A stretch of 64,000 bases of DNA from Mitsuaria sp. WAJ17 (lineage in GTDB: Bacteria > Pseudomonadota > Gammaproteobacteria > Burkholderiales > Burkholderiaceae_C): positions 1 to 64,000 of the forward strand of contig NZ_JACJUG010000027.1 of the NCBI RefSeq assembly GCF_014174515.1, written 5' to 3'. Below are positions 18,727-28,699 of the stretch, piece by piece. Below the pieces are notes generated by a model that worked only from the letters and a program-made list of their open reading frames with translations, was not told the origin of the DNA and made no database searches. Made by a program: the position numbers and the translations under genes. Each line of letters starts with the position of its first letter. Within the stretch, counting starts at the first letter, position 1.

Positions 18727-19648
18727 GCAGCTGAGGCCCGCTGAACTGCGTGCGCGACTGGCGCAGGGCGATCTGGTCCTGCAGGCCGGCGTGTTCAGCT
18801 ACCGCCTGCAGAGCCCGCTGCCCCTGATCGAGCAGGGCCTGCGCCAACTCTACGGCGGCTATCCCTGCCTGCCGCCCGAGGTGCAGGCCGATTTCTCCCT
18901 GCAGCTGGACCATGGCCGCGGCCTGCACCGCTGGTGGCACCGGCAGGTCCGCTTCAGCTCGGATGGCGAGCGGCCCTTCGAGCCCCTCCCCCAGTCGCAT
19001 GCCTTCGCCCAGCTGGAGTGGGCGATGAATTGGTGCGTGAGCACCCGCGCCCACCAGTACCTGATGCTGCATGCGGCCGTGCTGGAGCGCGGCGGCCGGG
19101 CCCTGCTGCTGCCGGCGCCGCCGGGCTCGGGCAAGAGCACGCTGTGCGCAGCGCTCACGCACAGCGGCTGGCGGCTGCTGTCCGACGAGCTCTGCCTGCT
19201 GGGCCTGGCCGATGGCCGTGTGCACCCGGTCGCGCGGCCCGTGAGCCTCAAGAACAACTCGTTGGACGTGATCCGCCGCTATGCGCCACAGGCCGAGTTC
19301 GGCGCCGTCACCCGCGGCACGACCAAGGGTGATGTGGTCCACATGAAGGTGCCGCAGGACCAGCTCGACCGCATGGCGGAGCCTGCCACGCCCCGCCTGG
19401 TCGTCTTTCCGCGCTATGTGGCCGGCGAGCCCACCAGCCTCCGGCCCCTGGCCAAGGCGCCGGCCATGATCGAGTTGGGCAAGAACTCCTTCAACTACCT
19501 CATCCTGGGTCTGGAGGGCTTCGAGGCCCTCGGGGCCCTGCTGGACGGCTGTGACTGCCACGAGCTGCGCTACTCCGACCTGCACGACGCCATCCCGCGC
19601 CTGGCGGCTCTGCTGGATGGCCTGCCCTCGCCGGAGGCCCCGGCATGA
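18716..19648 (+). CDS. HprK-related kinase A
   Basis: A 310-residue P-loop protein related to the kinase domain of HPr kinase/phosphorylase. Visible motifs are HAAVLERGGRALLLPAPPGSGKST (H119; Walker A at about 134-142 with K140), then LLSDEL (D157, E158), the Walker-B-like pair used for Mg and phosphoryl transfer in HprK, and RPVSLKNNS. The HprK N-terminal domain and the HPr-specific capping region are absent. No HPr or PTS gene lies nearby, so its target is not the classical one. It is translationally coupled on both sides (11-base overlap upstream, 4-base overlap downstream). The substrate is unknown; the neighbouring exported protein is a guess. Confidence 0.88.
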   Translation: MKIEQLRPAELRARLAQGDLVLQAGVFSYRLQSPLPLIEQGLRQLYGGYPCLPPEVQADFSLQLDHGRGLHRWWHRQVRFSSDGERPFEPLPQSHAFAQLEWAMNWCVSTRAHQYLMLHAAVLERGGRALLLPAPPGSGKSTLCAALTHSGWRLLSDELCLLGLADGRVHPVARPVSLKNNSLDVIRRYAPQAEFGAVTRGTTKGDVVHMKVPQDQLDRMAEPATPRLVVFPRYVAGEPTSLRPLAKAPAMIELGKNSFNYLILGLEGFEALGALLDGCDCHELRYSDLHDAIPRLAALLDGLPSPEAPA

Positions 19649-20724
19649 AGGACCTGCTGCGCCTACTGCTGCAGGGCGAGCTGCCCACGGGCTACCAGGG
19701 TCGTGACTGGGAGCGCCTGCTCGGGCAGGCCCGCCAGGCGCGCCTGCTGGGCCGGCTGGCCTGCCGCATGGAGGACCAGGGCCTGATGCCCCGGTTGCCC
19801 GCCCCCGTGCGCACCGCCCTGCAGGCTAGCCTGCGGGTGCTGGACCGGCATGGCCATGAGGTCCGGCACGAGCTGCTGGCGGTGCGCGAGGCCCTTCAGC
19901 CGCTCGGGCAGCCCGTGCTGCTGCTCAAGGGTGCGGCCTATCTGCTCGCCGGGCTGCCGCCGGCCCGCGGGCGCATCTTCTCGGACATCGACCTCCTCGT
20001 TCCCGAGGCCCGGCTGGGCGCCGTGGAGTCCGCCCTGATGGCCCGGGGCTGGATCAGCGAGGAGCGTCAGGCCTACAACCAGCGCTACTACCGCCAATGG
20101 ATGCACGAGATCCCGCCGCTGCGCCACGTGCAGCGGGGCTCGGTGCTGGACGTGCACCATGCGCTGGCGCCGCGCAGCTCCCGCTTCCACACGCCGGGAG
20201 CCGAGTTGATCGCAGCTTCGCAGCCCCTGGCCGCCAGCGGCTTTCGCCTGCTGCAGCCGACGGACCTGGTCCTGCATTCGGCCCTGCACCTGTGCCTGGA
20301 TGGCGAGATGGACCATGCCTGGCGCGATCTGCTGGACCTGCATGACCTGCTTGGCCTGCTGCCTGCCGAGGGCGGTGCGGCGGCCCTGCTGGAGCGCGCC
20401 GCGCAGCTGCGCCTGCTGCAGGTCCTGGCCCAGGCGCTGGCGCCTCTGTGCACACTGCTGCCCGCGCATCGCCTGCTGCAGGACCTGGCCTCGGGCCTGG
20501 ACAGGGCAGAGCCCGGCTGGCGGCAGCGGCCCGAGGCGCGCTGGATGGGCATCGCCCTGGGTCTGGAGGAGACCGCCAGCCCCGCCCGGCGCCGCCGTGC
20601 CTGCCTTCGCCTGTACTGGCGCGCCCATCTGCTGCGAATGCCGCTGCGCCTGCTGCTGCCGCATCTGCTGCGCAAGTCCTGGATGGGTCTGCGCGAGCGC
20701 TTCGCGAAGGCGCCCCAGCCCTGA
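19645..20724 (+). CDS. Uncharacterised nucleotidyltransferase (NTP_transf_5 type)
   Basis: A 359-residue protein of the NTP_transf_5 (PF14907) group. The nucleotidyltransferase core has VLLLKGAAYLLAG (residues 91-103) and RIFSDIDLLVPE with the metal-binding D114 and D116, followed by a helical C-terminal half that includes DLVLHSALHLCLDGEMDHAWRDLLDLHDLL. This family is found in peptide- and polysaccharide-related clusters and presumably transfers a nucleotide to an unknown acceptor. The start overlaps the kinase stop (ATGA), so the three genes form one coupled unit. A hairpin follows its stop codon. Confidence 0.85.
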   Translation: MKDLLRLLLQGELPTGYQGRDWERLLGQARQARLLGRLACRMEDQGLMPRLPAPVRTALQASLRVLDRHGHEVRHELLAVREALQPLGQPVLLLKGAAYLLAGLPPARGRIFSDIDLLVPEARLGAVESALMARGWISEERQAYNQRYYRQWMHEIPPLRHVQRGSVLDVHHALAPRSSRFHTPGAELIAASQPLAASGFRLLQPTDLVLHSALHLCLDGEMDHAWRDLLDLHDLLGLLPAEGGAAALLERAAQLRLLQVLAQALAPLCTLLPAHRLLQDLASGLDRAEPGWRQRPEARWMGIALGLEETASPARRRRACLRLYWRAHLLRMPLRLLLPHLLRKSWMGLRERFAKAPQP

Positions 20725-20725
20725 C

Positions 20726-20748
20726 GCGCAGGGCGGCCCACCCTGCGC
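20726..20748 (+). terminator. Hairpin after the nucleotidyltransferase gene
   Basis: Perfect eight-base arms GCGCAGGG/CCCTGCGC around a seven-base loop, starting two bases after the stop codon. No T tract follows, so it may act as a weak terminator or mRNA 3' end. Confidence 0.55.
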
Positions 20749-20840
20749 CGGTGGGCGAACTCCGTAACGATACGGCTTGGCGGACCCGCCCGCTTGCCGC
20801 ATGATGCGCCGCATTCGATCTCGCAGAAAGCAGCGATTCC

Positions 20841-21257
20841 ATGAGCTTCTCCTCCCGCACCTCCCTGGTCCTTCTGGCCCTGGGCCTGTCCTGCACGGCT
20901 GTCGGCGCCGCCGAGCCCCTCACCACCGCGACCGGGCTGGTCTACGAAGAGCTGAAGGCCGGCAGCGGCGAGCAGCCCACGGCGGCCGACAAGGTCCGGG
21001 TGCACTACGTGGGCACCTTCGCCGACGGCCGGGAGTTCGACAGCTCCGTACGCCGCGGCCAGCCGGCCGAGTTCCCGCTGGGCAAGGTCATCAAGTGCTG
21101 GACCGAGGGCGTGCAGCGCATGAAGGTCGGCGGCAAGGCCCGCCTCACCTGCCCGGCGGCCATCGCCTATGGCGACAAGGGCGCCGGCGGCGGCTTCATC
21201 CCGCCCGGGGCTACCCTGCATTTCGAGGTCGAGCTGCTGGGCGTCAGCAAGCCCTGA
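20841..21257 (+). CDS. FKBP-type peptidyl-prolyl isomerase, exported
   Basis: A 138-residue periplasmic prolyl isomerase. Residues 1-24 form a Sec signal peptide ending VGAAE. The FKBP domain starts at TTATGLVYEELKAGSGEQPTAADKVRVHYVGTFADGREFDSS, contains FPLGKVIKCWTEGVQRMKVGGKARLTCP, and ends with the pocket segment YGDKGAGGGFIPPGATLHFEVELLGV. It speeds folding of exported proteins. It lacks the dimerisation domain of FkpA/Mip. It lies 34 bases upstream of the PH-domain pair and may be co-transcribed. Confidence 0.92.
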   Translation: MSFSSRTSLVLLALGLSCTAVGAAEPLTTATGLVYEELKAGSGEQPTAADKVRVHYVGTFADGREFDSSVRRGQPAEFPLGKVIKCWTEGVQRMKVGGKARLTCPAAIAYGDKGAGGGFIPPGATLHFEVELLGVSKP

Positions 21258-21291
21258 GTCCGCGGCAGGGGCACCGCCCCGAGGAGCATGC

Positions 21292-21807
21292 ATGAGCGAT
21301 GAGATGGAGGGCCGCGCCGGCCAGGCGCTGGGAAAGATGCGCCCCCTGCGCACCTTGTGGCAGCTGCGGGCGGGCCTCGTGTGCGCCGTCGTCCTGACAG
21401 GACTGACCGTGCTGGGGCTGTCCCTGATCGGCGACCGCTGGTCCTGGACATGGCTGGCCGGCACCGCGCTGCCTGTCGCGCTGCCTGTCGCGCTGGCCAG
21501 CCTGGGCCTGGGCGCGGCCTACGGTGCCTTGCGCTACCAGGCCTATGGTGCGGCCCTGCATCCGGGTGAAGGTCTGGTGCTGCGCCACGGGGTGTGGTGG
21601 AGGACCGAGAGCTGGGTGCCCATTGCCCGGCTGCAGCATCTGGACCTGCAGCAGTCGCCGCTGGAGCGCCTGTGGGGCATGGCACGCCTGGAGCTGCACA
21701 CGGCCGGCCAGCATGACCACAAGACCGCCGTGCACGGCCTGCCGCTGGCCGAGGCGCAGGCCCTGCGGTCCTCGCTGATGCCGCGGGTGCAGGGCCACCA
21801 TGAGTGA
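21292..21807 (+). CDS. Bacterial PH-domain membrane protein, YdbS-like
   Basis: A 171-residue protein with two hydrophobic helices (about 28-50 and 55-80) and a bPH_2 (DUF304) domain from about 88: VLRHGVWWRTESWVPIARLQHLDLQQSPLERLWGMARLELHTAG. That arginine-leucine-glutamine-aspartate pattern is the YdbS signature. YdbS and YdbT proteins occur as pairs in the inner membrane; function unknown, with reported links to envelope stress and antimicrobial resistance. GAGGAG five bases before ATG 21292 supports the start, and the next gene overlaps by eight bases. Confidence 0.85.
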   Translation: MSDEMEGRAGQALGKMRPLRTLWQLRAGLVCAVVLTGLTVLGLSLIGDRWSWTWLAGTALPVALPVALASLGLGAAYGALRYQAYGAALHPGEGLVLRHGVWWRTESWVPIARLQHLDLQQSPLERLWGMARLELHTAGQHDHKTAVHGLPLAEAQALRSSLMPRVQGHHE

Positions 21808-23350
21808 GCCCCGGGACGAGCTGCAGGCCGGGGCCTGGCAGCGCCTGCATCCCTTCTCGGCCCTGTTCGTGGCCGCCCACCTGCTGCGCCATGTCGCCCT
21901 GCCGGTGCTGGCGGCAGTGGTCTTCGGCCGCGGCTCGGGCTGGGAGGTCTGGGCCGCCGTGCCCTTGGGGCTCACCGCCATCTGGGCCGTGCTGCAGGCC
22001 AGCCGCTACCGCTATGCCCTTCAGGGCGGGGAGCTGGTGATCCACGAGGGCGTGCTGGGCCGCAGCGTGCGCCATGTGCCGCTGGCCCGCATCCACAACA
22101 CCAGCCGCACGCGCAAGCTGCCTCACCGGCTGTTGGGCGTGACGGAGCTGCACCTGGAGTCCGCCTCCGGCGGCAAGCCCGAGGCGGTGATGAAGGTGCT
22201 GGGCCAGGCTGCCGCCCTGCGCCTGGAGCAGGCCCTGCGGGGCACTCCGCAGGGCGGTTCCGCTGCCCAGGCCGCCGGGCCGGTGACCGTCGATCCGCCC
22301 ATGCAGCTGCTGCACCGCCTGGGCAGTCTGGACATCCTCAAGCTGGGCCTCATCTCCAACCGCGGCATGGTGATCGTGGGCGCAGCCTTCGCGGCGCTGG
22401 CCCAAAAGCCGGAGCTGCACCGCCGCTTCTTCGGCTGGCTGTCCGCGCCGACGGCCTGGGTCCGGCAGGGTTTCATGCGCCTGGTCGAGTCCGGCCACTG
22501 GCTGTGGCTGGCCGCGGACATCGCCTTGCTGCTGCTGGCTTTCCTGGTTTTCGTGAGGACCTTGTCCGTGGTGCTCGCCTTCTTCCGCTACCAGGGCTTC
22601 CGCCTGGAGCAGGACGGCGAGAAGCTGCTGGTTCACCGCGGCCTCAGCACCCAGGTGACGGCCACCGCGCGACTGCCGCGCCTGCAGCGCTGGGAGCTGG
22701 TGGAGACCTGGTTGCACCGCCGTTTCGGCCGCTGCCGCCTGGCCGTCAGCGTGGCGGGGCACGACTCGCAGGACCATGAGCACGGCCTGGATCCCGGTGG
22801 TCGCTTCGACGAACTGGCGCCCATCGCCACGCCGCAGGAGGCCCGCGCCCTGCTGCGCCTGTGCCTGCCGGCCCTGCAGTGGGAGCAGCTGCAGTGGCAG
22901 CCCCCGCCGGCACAGGCCTTCTGGCGCCAGCTGTGGGGGCAGGGCCGATTCCTGATCATCGCGCTGCTGGCCCTGGTCGTCGTCGATATCGCGCTCGGCC
23001 AGCGGGTGCCGCTGCCCGGGCTCCTGGCCGCCGGCCTGGCGCTGTCGGCGGGGCTCTGGGCCTATTGCCATGCCTGGGTGCGCTTTGCCGCCTATGCCGA
23101 ATGCGGCGAGCTTCTGCTCTACCGCCATGGCGTGCTGACCCGCCGCTGGGTGGTGGTGTCCGGATCGCGCCTGCAGCAACTGAGCCTCTACAGCTCAGCC
23201 CTGGACCGCAGCCTGGGCCTGTGCCACCTGCGCGCCGACAGCCAGGGCAGCGGCAAGGGCGGCCGCGCCCTGGACATCCCCTGCCTGCCCCTGGCCGAAG
23301 CGCAGCGGCTGCGGGCGCGGCTGTGGGGTCAGGTCTTGCGTCCGTATTGA
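21800..23350 (+). CDS. Bacterial PH-domain membrane protein, YdbT-like
   Basis: A 516-residue inner-membrane protein with three bPH_2 units and paired helices between them. The units begin near VIHEGVLGRSVRHVPLARIHNTS (about 75), LLVHRGLSTQVTATARLPRLQRWELVE (about 275) and LLYRHGVLTRRWVVVSGSRLQQLSLYSS (about 435). This matches YdbT in length and layout and it is coupled to the YdbS-like gene. The last residues (GQVLRPY) are encoded by a copy of the 14-base repeat, so the natural end of the protein may have been altered by it. Confidence 0.85.
   Translation: MSEPRDELQAGAWQRLHPFSALFVAAHLLRHVALPVLAAVVFGRGSGWEVWAAVPLGLTAIWAVLQASRYRYALQGGELVIHEGVLGRSVRHVPLARIHNTSRTRKLPHRLLGVTELHLESASGGKPEAVMKVLGQAAALRLEQALRGTPQGGSAAQAAGPVTVDPPMQLLHRLGSLDILKLGLISNRGMVIVGAAFAALAQKPELHRRFFGWLSAPTAWVRQGFMRLVESGHWLWLAADIALLLLAFLVFVRTLSVVLAFFRYQGFRLEQDGEKLLVHRGLSTQVTATARLPRLQRWELVETWLHRRFGRCRLAVSVAGHDSQDHEHGLDPGGRFDELAPIATPQEARALLRLCLPALQWEQLQWQPPPAQAFWRQLWGQGRFLIIALLALVVVDIALGQRVPLPGLLAAGLALSAGLWAYCHAWVRFAAYAECGELLLYRHGVLTRRWVVVSGSRLQQLSLYSSALDRSLGLCHLRADSQGSGKGGRALDIPCLPLAEAQRLRARLWGQVLRPY
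23326..23339 (+). repeat. 14-base repeat, copy 3
   Basis: Exact GGGTCAGGTCTTGC in the last seven codons of the YdbT-like gene, sense frame G-Q-V-L-R. Confidence 0.85.
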
Positions 23351-23413
23351 GGCGCGGTCGGAGTCGCCGGGGTCTGCATTGACAATGCCGGCTTCCTGCT
23401 CCTGAGATCGCCC

Positions 23414-24349
23414 ATGCAAGCCCTGCTCGACTCCTTCGCCACCCTGGCCCTGCCCACCGAGGCCGGGCGCGTCTTCCACGGCCGCGGCGGCCTGCATCCG
23501 GGCTGCGAGCAGTGGGCGCTGGACTGGTTCGAGCCGGTGTGGGTGCTGACCAGCTTCCAGGCTGTGTCAGAAGACGAGCTCGCGCGCGTGGGGCATGCGT
23601 TGGCGGCACGCTGGGCCGGCATCGCGCCGGGGCAGGCGCTGAACTGGGTCTTCCAGTGTCGCCAGGAGCACCAGGTCGAGACCCGGCTGATGGCCGGCAG
23701 CGTGCCCGAGCCGCATGTGGTGAGCGAGCAGGGCGCCCGCTACGCCGTGCATGTGCTCAAGGGCCAGAACCACGGTCTCTTCCTGGACATGGCCCAGGGC
23801 CGGCGCTGGGTGCGCGAGCGTGCTGCCTCGCAGCCGGGCCTGCGCGTGTTGAACCTTTTTGCCTACACCTGCGCCTTCTCTGTGGCCGCGCTGCAGGGCG
23901 GGGCGGCCGAGGTCATCAATGTGGACATGGCCTCCGGCGCCCTGGCCATCGGCCGGCGCAACCATGAGCTCAACGGCCTGGGCAAGTCGCCCACGGGCCG
24001 GGCCAGCTACCTCGCCCACGACATCTTCAACTCCTGGGCCAAGCTCAAGCGCAGCGGGCCCTATGGCCTGGTCATTCTGGACCCACCCAGCTTCCAGAAG
24101 GGCAGCTTTGTGGCCACCAAGGACTACGCCCGGCTGATGCGCCGCCTGCCCGAGCTGCTGGCGCCCGGCGGCGAGGCGCTGCTGTGCCTCAACACGCCCA
24201 AGCTGGACACGGCCTTCCTGAAGGACCAGATGGCGGAGCTGGCGCCCACGCTGCAGTTCATCGAGCGCCTGCCCAATCCGCCGGTTTTCGCCGACGCGGA
24301 CCCGGAGCGCGCGCTCAAGGTGCTTGTTTATCGCGCGCCGTCGGCCTGA
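23414..24349 (+). CDS. SAM-dependent methyltransferase (RlmI/RlmK-like)
   Basis: A 311-residue class I methyltransferase of the Methyltrans_SAM (PF10672) group. The SAM site is VLNLFAYTCAFSVAAL (about 145-160), the ribose-binding acidic residue is in VINVDMASGAL, and the catalytic loop is LDPPSF (222-227). Relatives such as RlmI and the RlmK half of RlmKL modify 23S rRNA bases, but the PUA RNA-binding domain of RlmI is missing, so the RNA target is uncertain. Start ATG 23414. It is convergent with the DUF779 gene, six bases away. Confidence 0.87.
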   Translation: MQALLDSFATLALPTEAGRVFHGRGGLHPGCEQWALDWFEPVWVLTSFQAVSEDELARVGHALAARWAGIAPGQALNWVFQCRQEHQVETRLMAGSVPEPHVVSEQGARYAVHVLKGQNHGLFLDMAQGRRWVRERAASQPGLRVLNLFAYTCAFSVAALQGGAAEVINVDMASGALAIGRRNHELNGLGKSPTGRASYLAHDIFNSWAKLKRSGPYGLVILDPPSFQKGSFVATKDYARLMRRLPELLAPGGEALLCLNTPKLDTAFLKDQMAELAPTLQFIERLPNPPVFADADPERALKVLVYRAPSA

Positions 24350-24355
24350 GCGGGC

Positions 24356-24748
24356 TCAGGCGAGGTCTCGCTCGACCTGGTCCGCGATCTGCGCCCATTC
24401 CTCCTCGCTGAACAGGCGCGAGCGGGTGTGGAAGGCCAGGCCGGTCGAGCCCTCAAGCGAAAAGGTGCCGCCCTGGCCCTCGATGACGTCCAGGATCAGC
24501 TGGGTGTGCTTCCAGTACTCGTACTGCAGCTTTCCGATGTAGAAGGGCACGCCGCCCACCTCGCCCAGGTGCACGTCCTGGGCGCCGATCGTGAGGTCGG
24601 TGGGCAGGTAGCAGTTGGTCGCGCTGTTGTCGCAGCAGCCACCGCTCTGGTGGAACATCAGCGCGGGGCCGTGCTCGGCCTGCAGGCGCCGGATGAGGGC
24701 GAGCGCAGCGTCAGTGGCCAAGACGCGAGGGACGAGGGTGTCAGCCAT
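24356..24748 (-). CDS. DUF779 protein
   Basis: A 130-residue protein of the DUF779 (PF05610) family, recognised by LMFHQSGGCCDNSATNCYLPTD, with three cysteines suggesting a metal or redox site, and VPFYIGKLQYEYWKHTQLILDVIEGQGG. These proteins nearly always follow an acetaldehyde-type aldehyde dehydrogenase gene, as here, and their task is unknown. The gene is 85 bases downstream of the dehydrogenase with a hairpin between them. Start ATG 24748 is preceded by AGGAGTCC-like bases. Confidence 0.88.
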   Translation of the reverse strand: MADTLVPRVLATDAALALIRRLQAEHGPALMFHQSGGCCDNSATNCYLPTDLTIGAQDVHLGEVGGVPFYIGKLQYEYWKHTQLILDVIEGQGGTFSLEGSTGLAFHTRSRLFSEEEWAQIADQVERDLA

Positions 24749-24778
24749 GGCGGACTCCTGGATTTCAGCAAGGACAAA

Positions 24779-24800
24779 GGGAGCGGATCGCTCCGCTCCC
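24779..24800 (-). promoter_or_regulatory. Intercistronic hairpin between aldehyde dehydrogenase and DUF779 genes
   Basis: Seven-base arms GGGAGCG/CGCTCCC. It could be a partial terminator or an RNA-processing site that lowers DUF779 expression relative to the enzyme. Confidence 0.5.
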
Positions 24801-24833
24801 TGGCTCATGCGGTGAGCGAGCAGGTCCACTGCC

Positions 24834-26354
<1,521 letters not shown>

Positions 26355-26434
26355 GTGTGTCTCCTGTGGGGCCCTCAGACGGGCTTTTCGGTTGGATGGG
26401 TGGTGCACGGACGGGCCGGCTCCGAGACCCGCAT

Positions 26435-26450
26435 TGCAAGGGCGATGCCA
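26435..26450 (-). promoter_or_regulatory. Sigma-54 (-24/-12) promoter of the aldehyde dehydrogenase gene
   Basis: On the minus strand the sequence reads TGGCAT-CGCCC-TTGCA, matching TGGCACG-N4-TTGCA in the GG and GC elements at the correct spacing. Transcription would start roughly 12 bases downstream, leaving a leader of about 70 bases. The adjacent sigma-54 activator gene supports it. Confidence 0.75.
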
Positions 26451-26551
26451 GCACGCAGCCCTGCGCCCAACAATCCGGCGGGACACCGCAAGCGCTTGTT
26501 GCGGCGAGGCTTTTCCCGCCCTCAGGGACTACCCGTGGGGCGCGATCGACC

Positions 26552-26614
26552 CTGTCGGCTGTCACCCTTGTCCGGCCTGTGTCAGCGACAGCTGTCACTA
26601 ATTGCGACAGTCAC
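26552..26614. promoter_or_regulatory. Three activator-binding half/whole palindromes (AcoR-type UAS)
   Basis: Related elements lie at 26552-26565 (CTGTCGGCTGTCAC), 26585-26598 (GCGACAGCTGTCAC, nearly palindromic) and 26604-26614 (GCGACAGTCAC). They share TGTCRC/GYGACA, the type of site bound by AcoR/MimR-like activators, and sit 100-180 bases upstream of the sigma-54 promoter, the normal enhancer distance. They also lie just upstream of the activator gene, so autoregulation is possible. Confidence 0.65.
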
Positions 26615-26706
26615 GCAGGCCGGCGCGCACCCAGGCCGCCACCCGGCGCCAGGCCTCCTAGACTTGGCGTCACAGACTGCGGGTCCACCCGCGCACGGAG
26701 ACAAGC

Positions 26707-28629
26707 ATGCGTTCCCACCCCCTCGTGCCGGCGCAGCAGCTGCGCCTGGCCCGGCAGCGGCTGACCGAGCAGGGTCTGACCCAGTCCCCGGGCGTCGATG
26801 CCCTGCTGGCGCGCTCCTGGCAGCGCAGCCTGGCGGCCGGCCTTTCGCCCATCGGTCGGCTGCACTGTCAGGACAACCTCGCAGGGCCGGCACTGCAGCG
26901 CAGCCGGGCGCTGAGCCATGAGCTGATCAGCCACTCCGAGCCGGTGATGGAGCACCTCTTCGAGCAGGTGCGGCACAGCCACAGCATGGTCATCCTGGCC
27001 GATCCACAGGGCGTGCTGATGCATACCCGTGGTGACCTGGATTTCCTCAGCAAGGCCGAGCGTGTGGCCCTCACCTGCGGTGCCAACTGGGCGGAGTCCC
27101 AACGCGGCACCAATGCCATCGGCACGGCCCTGGCCGAGGCGCAGGAGGTCGAGATCCACGGTGCCGAGCACTACCTGGAGCGCAACGGCTTCCTCACCTG
27201 CGCGGCCGCGCCCATCGTCTCGGCCCAAGGCCAGCTGATGGGCATCCTGGACATCTCCGGCGAGCAGCGCAGCCGCCATCCCCACACCCTGGGCCTCGTG
27301 GGCACGGCGGCCCGCATGATCGAAAACAGCCTGGTGATGGCCAGCTGCCGCCACCAACTGGTGCTGCAATTCCATGCGCGCGCCGAAGGTATCGGCTCGG
27401 TGGCCCAGGGCCTGCTGGCTTTCTCGGAGGATGGATGGCTGGTCGGCGCCAACCGCAAGGGCCTGGCACTGCTGGGCCTCAGCGCCGCGGACCTGCAGCG
27501 CAGTGCCTGGTCCCAGCTCTTCGAGCGCGGGCTTCAGGCCTGGCTGGGCAGTCAGCGCCAGTCCGGCGGCCGTCCCCTGCTGCTGCGCACGCAGCGGGGC
27601 GATGCCTTCTATGCACAGCTGCAAGGCCGCGGCCCGGCGGTGCTGACGCTGGCGGGCACGCCTGGCGCTAAGCCCGCCGAGCCCGAGGCTTTGCCGCAGG
27701 ACGCGCTGCAGCGCCTGGACAGCGGCGATCCCCGCTGGCGCGCCGCCGCCGAAAAGGCCCGCCGCGTGCTGGGCAAGGACATCCCGCTGCTGATCCTGGG
27801 CGAGTCCGGCGTGGGTAAGGAGCTCTTCGCCAAGGCCCTGCATGACATCAGCCCGCGGCGGGGCAAGCCCTTCGTCGCGCTGAACTGCGCGGCGCTGCCG
27901 GAGTCCCTGATCGAGGCCGAGCTCTTCGGCTACGCGCCCGGCGCCTTCACCGGCGCGCGCAGCCAGGGCGCGCCGGGGCGCCTGCGCGAGGCTCAGGGCG
28001 GCACCCTGTTCCTGGACGAGATGGGCGACATGCCCCTGGCCCTGCAGACCCGCCTGCTGCGCGTGCTGCAGGAGCGCGAGGTCCAGCCCCTGGGCGGCGG
28101 CGCGCCGGTGGCGCTGGACGTGCAGCTGCTGTGCGCCACCCACCAGTCCCTGGCTCAGGCGGTGAGCGAGGGGCGTTTCCGGGCGGATCTCTACTACCGC
28201 ATCAACGGCCTGGCCCTGCAGCTGCCGCCCTTGCGCGAGCGCAGCGACCTCGAGGCGCTGCTCGACCGCCTGCTGCAATCCGTGGCGCCAGATCAGGGCC
28301 TGACCCTGGAGCCGGCCTTGCGCGAGGCCTTCCGCGCCTACGACTGGCCCGGCAACCTGCGCCAGCTGCACCAGGTGCTGCGCACCGCGGTGGCCCTGCT
28401 GTCGCCCCAGGAGAGCCGCATCGGCTGGGCCCATCTGCCGGATGACCTCCTGCCCCAGCTCCAGCAGCGCCAGCACCTGCCTGGCGGGCGCCCGGCCCAG
28501 AACCTGCGCGAGCTCTCCCAGCAGGCCATCGCCCAGGCCCTGGAGAACACGCGCGGCAATGTCTCGGCGGCGGCCCGCCAGCTGGGGATCGCGCGGCAGA
28601 CGCTGTATCGCCGGCTGCATGCCCGCTGA
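26707..28629 (+). CDS. Sigma-54-dependent activator, AcoR family
   Basis: A 640-residue enhancer-binding protein. A GAF-like sensor domain fills about 75-210 (ANWAESQRGTNAIGTALAE), then a PAS-like region (about 225-310). The AAA+ domain follows with Walker A GESGVGKE (365-372), the sigma-54 contact loop GAFTGA (412-417) and Walker B FLDEMG (435-440). The Fis-type helix-turn-helix ends the protein (QALENTRGNVSAAARQLGIARQTLYRRL). AcoR relatives respond to acetoin, acetaldehyde or alcohols. The divergent aldehyde dehydrogenase with a sigma-54 promoter is the obvious target. Confidence 0.93.
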   Translation: MRSHPLVPAQQLRLARQRLTEQGLTQSPGVDALLARSWQRSLAAGLSPIGRLHCQDNLAGPALQRSRALSHELISHSEPVMEHLFEQVRHSHSMVILADPQGVLMHTRGDLDFLSKAERVALTCGANWAESQRGTNAIGTALAEAQEVEIHGAEHYLERNGFLTCAAAPIVSAQGQLMGILDISGEQRSRHPHTLGLVGTAARMIENSLVMASCRHQLVLQFHARAEGIGSVAQGLLAFSEDGWLVGANRKGLALLGLSAADLQRSAWSQLFERGLQAWLGSQRQSGGRPLLLRTQRGDAFYAQLQGRGPAVLTLAGTPGAKPAEPEALPQDALQRLDSGDPRWRAAAEKARRVLGKDIPLLILGESGVGKELFAKALHDISPRRGKPFVALNCAALPESLIEAELFGYAPGAFTGARSQGAPGRLREAQGGTLFLDEMGDMPLALQTRLLRVLQEREVQPLGGGAPVALDVQLLCATHQSLAQAVSEGRFRADLYYRINGLALQLPPLRERSDLEALLDRLLQSVAPDQGLTLEPALREAFRAYDWPGNLRQLHQVLRTAVALLSPQESRIGWAHLPDDLLPQLQQRQHLPGGRPAQNLRELSQQAIAQALENTRGNVSAAARQLGIARQTLYRRLHAR

Positions 28630-28699
28630 GGAGCTTCCGGTATGATGTCGCCCTTTTGCGCTAGTGCAATTTGATAGGCCTAGCAATAAGGGAAAACCC

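Noticed and set aside
18716..19648. Classical HPr kinase/phosphorylase acting on a phosphotransferase system
   Set aside because: No N-terminal HprK domain and no HPr or PTS gene nearby; better described as HprK-related kinase A.
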